A DNA stretch of 5,646 bases from Caulobacteraceae bacterium (GTDB lineage Bacteria; Pseudomonadota; Alphaproteobacteria; Caulobacterales; Caulobacteraceae). This document shows, in pieces, positions 1 to 5,646 of this stretch. Each line of letters opens with the position of its first letter. Positions within the stretch are counted from its first letter, which is position 1. The notes beneath the pieces are model-generated. The model was not told the origin of the DNA. It did not search any database and was given only the letters and a program-made list of their open reading frames with translations. The translations under genes and the position numbers were made by a program. Location: positions 1 to 5,646 of the forward strand of contig JANXWN010000165.1 in NCBI GenBank assembly GCA_025351125.1. The letters are read 5' to 3'.

Positions 1-7
1 GAAGAGG
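1..7 (+). promoter_or_regulatory. Ribosome binding site deciding the ppa start
   Basis: A purine-rich GAAGAGG lies five bases before the GTG at 13. It would overlap, and so could not serve, the alternative in-frame GTG at 7. This is the reason for choosing the start at 13. Sequence further upstream is outside the window, so no promoter can be judged. Confidence 0.55.
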
Positions 8-12
8 TGCTC

Positions 13-552
13 GTGAACCTGAACGCCGTTTCGATCGGGATCGACCCCCCGCGCGAGGTAAATGTGGTGATCGAAGTTCCCATTGGGGGCGAACCGATCA
101 AATATGAGATGGACAAGGCCTCGGGCGCTTTGGTGGTTGATAGATTTCTCTACACCGCCATGCGTTATCCGGGAAATTACGGGTTTATTCCGCACACTCT
201 TTCGGGTGACGGCGACCCGTGCGACGTGATCGTCGCCAACACCCGCGCTATCGTTCCCGGGGCCATCATGAGCTGCCGTATTGTCGGCGTGTTGGTCATG
301 GAGGACGAGGCGGGCGGCGACGAAAAGCTAATCGCCGTCCCGTCAAGCAAACTCACGCAACGCTATGACGCCGTGCAAAATTACACCGATTTGCCGACCA
401 TCACCCTGCGGCAAATCGAGCATTTCTTCGCGCACTATAAGGATTTGGAGCCCGGTAAGTGGGTCAAGATCATGGGTTGGGGCGACGCGGAGGACGCCCG
501 CGCCATGGTGCTCGCTGGAATAGACCGCGCGAAAAGTGACGCGACACGGTGA
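13..552 (+). CDS. ppa: Inorganic pyrophosphatase, family I (soluble)
   Basis: Hydrolyses pyrophosphate to two phosphates in the cytoplasm with Mg2+, pulling biosynthetic reactions such as nucleic acid and nucleotide-sugar synthesis forward. The protein is 179 residues from the GTG at 13, close to the 176 of the E. coli enzyme. It aligns with that enzyme with a constant offset of one residue. The known active-site positions are all present: E21, K30, E32, R44, Y56, the signature D66-G-D68-P-C-D71, D98, D103, K105, Y142 and K143. The GTG start at 13 is preferred over the GTG at 7 because the purine-rich GAAGAGG at 1-7 is correctly spaced for it. The gene is intact. Its stop overlaps the start of the following hydrolase gene (TGATG), so the two are probably cotranscribed, although no functional link between them is obvious. 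Confidence 0.97.
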   Translation: MNLNAVSIGIDPPREVNVVIEVPIGGEPIKYEMDKASGALVVDRFLYTAMRYPGNYGFIPHTLSGDGDPCDVIVANTRAIVPGAIMSCRIVGVLVMEDEAGGDEKLIAVPSSKLTQRYDAVQNYTDLPTITLRQIEHFFAHYKDLEPGKWVKIMGWGDAEDARAMVLAGIDRAKSDATR

Positions 553-1526
553 TGTTCGCACGTCGCCCCCCCCGCTCATGGCTGGCCGCGATTTTATCGG
601 TGGTCAGTCTCGCCGCGCCACCGGCTTGGCCTGAGGGCGTGACGAGCGCTCAAATTGGAAACATGGTGCGTCTGCCCGACGGGCGGCGGATCAACTTGCG
701 ATGCAGCGGTTCTGGTTCACCGACGGTCATTTTCGAAGGCGGTTACGCCGCCGACTCGCAGGCTTGGTGGAAGGTTCGGCCTGAAGTCGCCAAAACCCAC
801 CGGGCCTGCGCCTATGATCGCGCCGGTTACGGCGCCAGCGATTTGGGGCCCCAACCCCGGGACGGCGCCGCCGTCGCGATGGACTTGGACGCAACCTTGC
901 GCGCCGCGAAGATCGCGGGGCCGTACGTCGTCGTCGGCCATTCGGCTGGCGCGCTCTACCTTCGCCTGTTCGCGGCGCGTCGTTCGCGCGATGTGGTCGG
1001 CATGGTGCTGGTTGATCCGTCGATCGAACACCAGGACCGGCGCTTGTCGGCGGTGTTCGGCCCCGGGGCCGGAAGCCTCAAGGGCGCGCATGATCGCGCC
1101 GTTTTGTGTTTCGCCGCCGCCGGTAAACACCTGTTGCCCTCGGTCGACCCAGCCTTAAAAATCTGTGGCGCGACGACAAGCGCCGCCAATTGGCAAACCC
1201 AGCAGTCCGAAGCCGAAACCCTTTGGGGTGCGACGTCCGACCAGATTGACGCCTCGCACCTGCGGTATGGCGCGATGCCGATCATCGTCCTGACCGCCGA
1301 GGGTACCTATGCATCGACGCCGCCACAGGCGCGTTCGACCGCCGAGGGTCTTTGGCGTCAATGGCACCGAGAAATGGCGGCCTTGTCAAGCCGCGGACAG
1401 GAACGCACTGTGTCGAATACTTCGCACATGATCATGATTGACCGACCAGACGCTGTCGTGGCCGCGATCCAGGAGGTTGTGGCCATTGCGACTGATCGTC
1501 GCAGCAAAACGCTCCCGGCCGATTAG
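552..1526 (+). CDS. Exported alpha/beta hydrolase
   Basis: A 324-residue alpha/beta-hydrolase-fold protein, probably an esterase or lipase-like enzyme acting outside the cytoplasm; the substrate is unknown. The N-terminus has two arginine-rich patches followed by a hydrophobic stretch (about residues 10-22) and an Ala/Pro-rich region, which looks like a Sec signal peptide. The fold markers follow in order: F61-E-G-G64 (oxyanion-hole strand), Y88-D-R-A-G-Y-G-A-S (typical of the family), the nucleophile elbow G129-H-S131-A-G, and S291-H292 near the C-terminus as the catalytic histidine. E250 in T-A-E-G after a predicted strand is my candidate for the acid. The four cysteines C51, C86, C186 and C205 could form disulfides, which would suit an exported protein. 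The ATG at 552 is chosen because it overlaps the ppa stop; an in-frame GTG at 549 is the alternative. No clear ribosome binding site is seen, so translational coupling is likely. A run of eight C (566-573) lies in codons 5-8. Confidence 0.88.
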   Translation: MFARRPPRSWLAAILSVVSLAAPPAWPEGVTSAQIGNMVRLPDGRRINLRCSGSGSPTVIFEGGYAADSQAWWKVRPEVAKTHRACAYDRAGYGASDLGPQPRDGAAVAMDLDATLRAAKIAGPYVVVGHSAGALYLRLFAARRSRDVVGMVLVDPSIEHQDRRLSAVFGPGAGSLKGAHDRAVLCFAAAGKHLLPSVDPALKICGATTSAANWQTQQSEAETLWGATSDQIDASHLRYGAMPIIVLTAEGTYASTPPQARSTAEGLWRQWHREMAALSSRGQERTVSNTSHMIMIDRPDAVVAAIQEVVAIATDRRSKTLPAD

Positions 1527-2221
1527 TGAGCAACGGGGTGAAACGCAAATATTAGTAAGGTCTGCAATAGAATTTTAAAGTCGAGCGCCGGCGACCAAGT
1601 CCGAATATATTCAAGGTCTTTTTCAACCCGCGCCGCCATGGCGCTGATTTCCTCGGTCGGTCCGCGTAAGCCGGACACCTGCGCCAAACCGGTAATCCCC
1701 GGTTTGACCTTAAAGCGCGCCTCGTACTGCGGAATGACGGAGGCATAATACTCATCATGGGCCAGCGCGTGCGGTCGGGGGCCGATCAGAGACATTTCGC
1801 CTGTAAGAACATTGATGAGTTGGGGAAGCTCATCGAGACTTGTCCGCCGCATAATAGCGCCCAACCTCGAAATGCGTTGGTCCCCTCGCCGCGCTTGAAC
1901 GATATCTGGACCGTCCTCCTCAACGCGCATGGTGCGAAATTTGTAGATCGTGAACGTGGCGCCCAAGTACCCGCTACGGCGTTGTCTAAATATAGCCTTA
2001 CCACGACTCTCAACGCGGATGGCGAGAACCATCAGGATAAAGAACGGGGCCAAAGCGACGAGACCGATCGCCGCGCCGGCAATATCGAGGGCGCGCTTTA
2101 AACGCGCCGACGTGACTCGCGCCGCGCAAGCTTCGAAGCTCTCATCGATCGCAGCGTTGGCGTGAGAGCCGAAAGTGTCGCGGGGCATTAACGCCGATCT
2201 CAGCACCATTTTACGCATCAC
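1523..2221 (-). CDS. Short sugar-1-phosphate transferase initiating exopolysaccharide synthesis
   Basis: A bacterial sugar transferase (monotopic phosphoglycosyl transferase) that would move a hexose-1-phosphate from a UDP-sugar to undecaprenyl phosphate on the inner face of the inner membrane, the first step of a polysaccharide repeat unit. The 232-residue protein has about 40 unrecognised N-terminal residues. The core begins at K42-R-A-L-D-I, with a hydrophobic re-entrant helix (about 45-68) kinked at A58-P59. Next come F78-R-Q-R-R-S-G, Y93-K-F-R-T-M-R, the catalytic pair D130-E131 in S-L-D-E-L-P-Q-L, S-L-I-G-P-R-P-H-A, and a C-terminal V-K-P-G-I-T-G-L-A-Q-V-S-G with L-R-G-P-T. The last motifs resemble the WcaJ/GumD glucose-transferase branch. 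However, the extra N-terminal membrane helices and CoA-binding-like domain of those larger proteins are absent, so its size is like ExoY. The start is GTG 2221 or the adjacent ATG 2218; GGAAG lies upstream and an in-frame stop prevents a longer form. Sugar specificity is inferred only. Confidence 0.93.
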   Translation of the reverse strand: MMRKMVLRSALMPRDTFGSHANAAIDESFEACAARVTSARLKRALDIAGAAIGLVALAPFFILMVLAIRVESRGKAIFRQRRSGYLGATFTIYKFRTMRVEEDGPDIVQARRGDQRISRLGAIMRRTSLDELPQLINVLTGEMSLIGPRPHALAHDEYYASVIPQYEARFKVKPGITGLAQVSGLRGPTEEISAMAARVEKDLEYIRTWSPALDFKILLQTLLIFAFHPVAH

Positions 2222-2526
2222 AAATCCACTTCCGACGCGATTCGCCGAAAAACGGGGCGTTCAACATCACATCGACGTCAAATGAAGCCCAGACCATTGC
2301 ACAAACGTCCCACTTTCAACCACTTACGATGATCGCCATCCCGAGCCGTTTTTATCGCATATTTATAGTAAACAACAATCCCCCTTTGACGTAAGTTAAC
2401 AATAGAGACAGCGATTGCACAGCGAAATTGCCCACGATCTTAACGCTGCGTGTTCGCGCGCCTTTTTTTTGCCGATTTCCGCCGTTCGTTATTCTTTCGT
2501 CCGGGGTTATTATTCGGATCCAGATT
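2222..2526 (-). promoter_or_regulatory. Intergenic region, likely leader of the sugar transferase gene
   Basis: A 305-bp gap between epsI and the sugar transferase gene, both on the minus strand. It contrasts with the tightly overlapped genes upstream. The centre (about 2340-2410) is clearly AT-rich against the GC-rich surroundings and contains a GTTAAC palindrome at 2395-2400. An 8-base A tract on the minus strand lies at 2463-2470. I see no convincing protein gene, RNA gene or terminator hairpin. Its position and base composition suggest the promoter and 5' leader of the sugar transferase. Confidence 0.5.
2351..2378 (-). promoter_or_regulatory. Candidate sigma-70-like promoter for the sugar transferase
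   Basis: On the minus strand, TTGTTG (2378-2373) is followed after 16 bases by GATAAA (2356-2351). These match the -35 consensus at three of six and the -10 consensus at four of six positions. It lies in the AT-rich patch, and transcription would start roughly 120 bases before the sugar transferase start codon. The matches are weak. An alternative -10, TATAAA at 2367-2362, has no good -35 partner. Confidence 0.22.
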
Positions 2527-3246
2527 TCACCGCAGTTCCGGCGCGGTCGACGGCGACTCTAGGGCCTCCGCGCGCGCGCCACCGATCAAAGCGGCGCGTT
2601 TGTTGGATACGACCGCCAACACGAGCTGGGGGATGAATTGAAGCATCAGTCGCGATGCTTCCGCCGGATCGGCCCCCGCCACCGAAAAACGCGCCAAAAG
2701 GCCGTCGGCGACAACCCCATTCATCGCCGTCCTTAGACGATCGAGTTGCTGCTCTTTCCGACTGGTCGGTAAAAATTCCCCCAGTCTCGACCAATATATA
2801 ATCGTTTCTTGGCGCTCGGGCGCTTTGGCTAACAAGGCGCGAGAGGGTATGCCAACGCTCGCGCGAAGCGGGATATTAACGGCGTGATTTTCAAAAATAG
2901 CAAAGCCGAACGCCGGATAGCAGATTTCCGGGCGGTGCAACTGTAGATCGTCGCTCTGGGTATCCCCATGCGCGAGAAGCATCATCACTTCGCTACCGGA
3001 CGTCGTTTGTTGGTAGACCCGCCCTACCGTTTCACCGTACAGGCGCGACGCCAGACTTCCCTCAATTTTCGGCGCGACCAGATCGGTGACGTCACGCGAT
3101 GTCCAGCCCGGCAAAGTCCGAGGCACGATTGCGGCCACTGTATCGTGGTTTAACAGCGTGATGTGGCGCCGCGGGATCAAGCCTTGAGCGACCCCGGCGC
3201 CCGCCAAACAAGCGCCTCCCAGAATAAGATCTCTGCGGGACGTCAT
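2527..3246 (-). CDS. epsI: Exosortase-associated protein EpsI, probably V-type
   Basis: Partner protein of the exosortase encoded immediately upstream (EpsI/DUF3485 family). The family is found with exosortases in exopolysaccharide loci, either fused or as a neighbour; its biochemical role is not established. The protein has 239 residues. The N-terminus S3-R-R-D-L-I-L followed by a Gly/Ala-rich hydrophobic stretch (about 7-24) resembles a twin-arginine export signal or a membrane anchor. C13 has no good lipobox in front of it. The body holds the family core: L-P-G-W48 early, then H93-G-D-T-Q and H104-R-P-E-I-C109-Y-P, corresponding to the conserved H-x-P-x-x-C region of EpsI. The rest is predicted to lie in the periplasm. 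Its ATG overlaps the exosortase stop in an ATGA (3243-3246) and has no obvious ribosome binding site of its own, so translation is probably coupled. The V-type label rests on my recollection of the subfamily. Confidence 0.88.
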   Translation of the reverse strand: MTSRRDLILGGACLAGAGVAQGLIPRRHITLLNHDTVAAIVPRTLPGWTSRDVTDLVAPKIEGSLASRLYGETVGRVYQQTTSGSEVMMLLAHGDTQSDDLQLHRPEICYPAFGFAIFENHAVNIPLRASVGIPSRALLAKAPERQETIIYWSRLGEFLPTSRKEQQLDRLRTAMNGVVADGLLARFSVAGADPAEASRLMLQFIPQLVLAVVSNKRAALIGGARAEALESPSTAPELR

Positions 3247-4118
3247 TGGGAACGCCGCAATCTGTGCACGAGATAGTCAATGAATTTGTCGATCCCAAAC
3301 ACCAATATCAGGGCGGTTGCGAACAGAAACATCCCGGCGGTGAAATGCAAAAAACCTTGAGCAACCGCATCCCCGAAATAGTACGTAAGCAAAATTAGCG
3401 TCATAATACGCATTATGTTGGCGGCGATAGCGATCGGAATAACAAAACATACCAACAACAAAGAATATTTCCAGGAAGATCCGCGCATTAGGTAGATGTA
3501 TAAAAGGCTTACTGCGATAAGGCCCACCAGTGAATTCATGCCTGAACAAGCATCTTCAACCAAAAGTTGGTATTGCGCGACGAATATTGTCACCCCTTCC
3601 CTGGCGACCGGCACGCCCCATGCGTCTAACCAATTGGTCGCCGCCCACGAGACGAATTCTTTTAGGGGACCGGTCACATCCGCCAACAGGGTATTTGGCG
3701 GTGGAATTGAAAAGGCGAGATAAACCAGCGGAAACCAATTTTTGAGTAAGACCGTCATGCCAAATTGCGAATACAGCATGGCGATGCCCACCCCGTACAC
3801 GCCCGCCGTTTCGAGTGTCAGAAAGTCGTAAGCGCGTCCGAACACATAGCTGATGAGTGAACCGATAATAACCAGAGCCGTTAGCGCCAAATTCCCCTGA
3901 CGACCCAGCCGTCTGAGCTCCGGCAGTTGACGCCATAGCAACCACCCGCCGGTGGCCAGGACAATCGGTCCGTAGGCTCCAAATTCCCGCGACCATGTCT
4001 TGTCGGCGAGCCGCAAAACGGTGGGCGCCGCCAATGCGACGAACCCAACCCAAAGTGGCCATTGATATTTGAACTTCGACCAATAAGTGTTGGACAAAGT
4101 CGGGGCCTGCATGGTCAT
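3243..4118 (-). CDS. xrtV: Exosortase, probably XrtV type
   Basis: A polytopic inner-membrane protease/transpeptidase-like enzyme of the exosortase family. Exosortases are thought to recognise a short C-terminal sorting signal on exported proteins and cleave it, by analogy with sortases. The protein has 291 residues with roughly eight hydrophobic segments. All three proposed catalytic residues are present in their usual settings: C191 in E-D-A-C-S-G-M-N-S, R237 in A-N-I-M-R-I, and H258 in F-L-H-F-T-A-G near the C-terminus. The N-terminal W42-S-x-E45-F-G-A-Y-G-P-I-V-L-A-T-G-G-W stretch is what I associate with the XrtV subtype. EpsI is a separate gene, not a fused C-terminal domain. The start at ATG 4118 has AAGG nine bases upstream, inside the end of the kinase gene, which stops four bases before. 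M3 is a less well-spaced alternative. No substrate with a sorting signal is encoded in the window. Confidence 0.93.
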   Translation of the reverse strand: MTMQAPTLSNTYWSKFKYQWPLWVGFVALAAPTVLRLADKTWSREFGAYGPIVLATGGWLLWRQLPELRRLGRQGNLALTALVIIGSLISYVFGRAYDFLTLETAGVYGVGIAMLYSQFGMTVLLKNWFPLVYLAFSIPPPNTLLADVTGPLKEFVSWAATNWLDAWGVPVAREGVTIFVAQYQLLVEDACSGMNSLVGLIAVSLLYIYLMRGSSWKYSLLLVCFVIPIAIAANIMRIMTLILLTYYFGDAVAQGFLHFTAGMFLFATALILVFGIDKFIDYLVHRLRRSQ

Positions 4119-4122
4119 GCCA

Positions 4123-4845
4123 TCAGGCCTTGTTCAGCACGGTCCCGACAATTTTCGCGTGGACCCCCTGCAACTGACCCGCCAAAACTTTGACGTCTTC
4201 GATAAAGGTCCGGTCGCGCCCCGTAACGATCAAACCATAGCCCACCACCGAACTGACCTGTCGCGCATCGGCGCTCAGGTTCGACGGCGGGGTATCGATT
4301 ATGGTCACGTCAAATTCTCGAAGACAAAAATCCACCAGCGCCCGAAACCGATCACTCGCCAGAAGTTCCTGGGGGTCGGTGGCGCCGCTTCCGGCGTACA
4401 TTACGGACAATCCCGGCAAGACATCGGCGTCAATCTGGTCATTAAACGACGTCTCGGACGAGGCCAGACAAGCTGTCAAACCACCGTTTTTGGTATTCGC
4501 TTGGCGGATTAACCCCTGTACGCTGGGATTACGCAGATCGCCATCGATCAAGAGGGTCTTGACGCCGATACGGGACAAGGCGACCGCGAGATTTGCAGCG
4601 ACAAAGGTGCATCCCACCCCACGATTTGGCGCGCACACCGCCAGTGCGCGGCGGCCACGATTAACGTGTTGCGCCATGACGTGCGTGCGAACGGCGCGAA
4701 TAGCTTCGGCCTGCACCCCGTTTGGATCTGAAAGCGTGACCATGGACGCCGAAAAGGTCTGACGTGCATCCCGCGGATCGCCAACCGGCACGCGTGAGTC
4801 AGCGCCTGTCGCCATTTGTTTAGCAACGGTTTCGAGTTGCGTCAT
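4123..4845 (-). CDS. CpsD/CapB-type BY-kinase-like ATPase with altered Walker A
   Basis: The cytoplasmic ATPase partner of the GumC-like membrane protein encoded just upstream. In this family a split tyrosine kinase controls exopolysaccharide polymerisation and export through cycles of autophosphorylation. The 240-residue protein has E47-A-I-R50-A-V-R53, matching the ExxRxxR oligomerisation motif. Walker A' is L98-L-I-D101-G-D103-L-R, and Walker B is I182-I-D184-T-P-P. The Walker A region reads A-P-N-R-G-V-G-C79-T80, so the usual lysine before Ser/Thr is cysteine. The only two tyrosines are Y150 and Y203, and the C-terminus (V-L-N-K-A) has no tyrosine cluster. It may therefore be an atypical or inactive kinase. 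The ATG at 4845 is chosen because it overlaps the upstream stop (ATGA) with AAGG ten bases upstream. A GTG at 4872 would add nine residues but lacks a binding site. The alternative of a ParA/MinD-type ATPase is less likely given the neighbours. Confidence 0.88.
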   Translation of the reverse strand: MTQLETVAKQMATGADSRVPVGDPRDARQTFSASMVTLSDPNGVQAEAIRAVRTHVMAQHVNRGRRALAVCAPNRGVGCTFVAANLAVALSRIGVKTLLIDGDLRNPSVQGLIRQANTKNGGLTACLASSETSFNDQIDADVLPGLSVMYAGSGATDPQELLASDRFRALVDFCLREFDVTIIDTPPSNLSADARQVSSVVGYGLIVTGRDRTFIEDVKVLAGQLQGVHAKIVGTVLNKA

Positions 4846-5646
4846 GCCCGGACCGCCTTGGGACGCGCCCACTGAAACCCAAAACGACGGGCGTTGGCTC
4901 CGAAAGGCGACCGGCTCGTCTTAGCGGGAGCCGCGATCACCCCAATCATGGGAACATCGTCGAGAATCGACAAATCTTCGGGGCTGCGGACGCGTCGGCC
5001 GAAGAACTCCATAAGCAGGGCCACCAAAATTCCGACCCCGAACCCCAACATGATCGCGCCCGGAATGACCAGGAGATAGTTGGGGAAAGTCGGAGCCTTG
5101 GGTGCGACGGCGCTACCGAGCGGCACAATTCCAGCGCCGGCCGCGCCCGCTTCTTCACGGTATTGCGCGATTTTAGCGGAGGCCTTCATGTAGGCTTCTC
5201 GCCGCATATCTACGTCGTTTTGCAGCTGTGTCAGTTTTCCAATTTTGTCGCTCTGTCCGATAACCTTGGCTTTTTGGGCGGCCAGCGCTCCCGCTATCGC
5301 ACCCTGGCCGGCTGACGCGGCTCCCATCGCCGCGCGGGTCGCGGCATGGTCTTGGGCCGCGATGCCGACGAGGCTCGCGCGCTTCACCCGCAGAGCTTGC
5401 ATGGTTGGATTGTTGGGGCCAAGCGTCCTGCTCGCCGTCGCCAAGTCGGCGTCGATCTCGGCGATTTGCGTGTCCGCGGGCGACGAGGGAGCCACTCCGC
5501 TCATGACGGGGGCCGCGGAGGCGGCCTGCATGGAGAGCGACTGCAGGCGTGCGCTATCGATATCGGTCTTATCGCCCGACATGACCAGACCGTTTTCCCG
5601 TTCGTACGCGGCCTTGATCGAAACCGCCGTATCTAAGGCGGCCTTG
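4842..5646 (-). CDS. GumC/Wzz-type polysaccharide chain-length or export protein, C-terminal part
   Basis: The 3' portion (267 whole codons plus stop) of an inner-membrane polysaccharide co-polymerase. Its start lies beyond the right edge of the window and the frame is open to the edge. Members have two membrane helices flanking a large periplasmic coiled-coil domain, and set polymer length or link to outer-membrane export. What remains shows Ala/Gln/Lys-rich helical stretches with the family's L-G-P-N-N-P-T-M motif (5423-5400). A second coiled stretch ends at about 5160, followed by a Pro-rich approach P-K-A-P-T-F-P. The second membrane helix (about 5079-5007) contains G-F-G-V-G. A cytoplasmic tail with R-S-P-E-D-L-S follows, the part that in the CapA/CapB systems contacts the kinase. 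No kinase domain is fused; it is the next gene, overlapping by ATGA (4842-4845). Which GumC/Wzz subtype it is cannot be settled without the N-terminal half. Confidence 0.9.
   Translation of the reverse strand, partial: KAALDTAVSIKAAYERENGLVMSGDKTDIDSARLQSLSMQAASAAPVMSGVAPSSPADTQIAEIDADLATASRTLGPNNPTMQALRVKRASLVGIAAQDHAATRAAMGAASAGQGAIAGALAAQKAKVIGQSDKIGKLTQLQNDVDMRREAYMKASAKIAQYREEAGAAGAGIVPLGSAVAPKAPTFPNYLLVIPGAIMLGFGVGILVALLMEFFGRRVRSPEDLSILDDVPMIGVIAAPAKTSRSPFGANARRFGFQWARPKAVRA

Noticed and set aside
717..1130. 137-codon minus-strand open frame antisense to the hydrolase
   Set aside because: GC-rich third positions keep antisense frames open; the sense frame has the full hydrolase motif set.
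2442..2470. Possible plus-strand terminator: small hairpin (GCG-TGTT-CGC) followed by eight T
   Set aside because: The stem is only three or four pairs and there is no plus-strand gene ending nearby; the flanking genes are all on the minus strand.
2222..2526. Searched the gap for a small exosortase substrate with a C-terminal sorting signal
   Set aside because: No minus-strand frame here encodes a hydrophobic helix followed by basic residues; the longest candidate is 28 codons and lacks those features.
2415..2641. Two overlapping plus-strand frames of 63-73 codons across the end of epsI and the gap
   Set aside because: Arg-rich translations typical of random frames, largely antisense to epsI, with no ribosome binding site.
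3556..4083. 175-codon minus-strand open frame inside the exosortase gene
   Set aside because: It is a shadow in another frame of a well-supported exosortase with all catalytic motifs; its translation shows no family features.
4301..4762. 153-codon plus-strand open frame antisense to the kinase-like gene
   Set aside because: Low-complexity Arg/Ser-rich translation with no recognisable domain; it is antisense to a clear gene.
4846..4872. Longer start for the kinase-like gene at GTG 4872
   Set aside because: No ribosome binding site there, and it would give a 31-base overlap with the upstream gene; the ATG at 4845 gives an ATGA overlap with AAGG upstream.

Overview
This is a 5.6 kb stretch of chromosome from a GC-rich Gram-negative bacterium, most likely an alphaproteobacterium. 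The family make-up points to the sphingomonads or near relatives. The main clue is an exosortase whose N-terminal W-S-x-E-x-G-A-x-G-P-I-V-L-A-T-G-G-W-L-L-W pattern looks like the XrtV type, with a separate V-type EpsI partner. This assignment is from memory of the families, not from a search.

Left part, plus strand (1-1526): a complete soluble family I inorganic pyrophosphatase (ppa) is followed, with a TGATG stop/start overlap, by an exported alpha/beta hydrolase with a GHSAG nucleophile elbow. The hydrolase converges tail to tail on the next gene, and their stop codons overlap.

Right part, minus strand (1523-5646): this is an exopolysaccharide assembly and exosortase locus, transcribed from the right edge leftward. 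In reading order it holds the 3' part of a GumC/Wzz-type chain-length or export protein (cut by the window edge), a CpsD/CapB-type BY-kinase-like ATPase, exosortase V, and EpsI. A 305-bp AT-rich intergenic gap follows, then a short polyprenyl-phosphate sugar-1-phosphate transferase (initiating glycosyltransferase). The first four genes are packed with ATGA overlaps or a 4-nt gap, so they look like one translationally coupled operon. The sugar transferase probably has its own promoter in the gap.

How they fit together: the sugar transferase would load the first sugar phosphate onto undecaprenyl phosphate at the inner membrane. The GumC-type protein with its split kinase would control polymer length and export. 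The exosortase with EpsI would process surface proteins carrying a C-terminal sorting signal, a system that in other bacteria is tied to exopolysaccharide. No sorting substrate, flippase, polymerase or outer-membrane export gene is visible here.

The strongest oddity is the kinase-like protein. The Walker A lysine position is a cysteine and there is no tyrosine-rich tail, although Walker A' and Walker B look normal. No RNA genes, insertion sequences, CRISPR arrays or convincing Rho-independent terminators were found.
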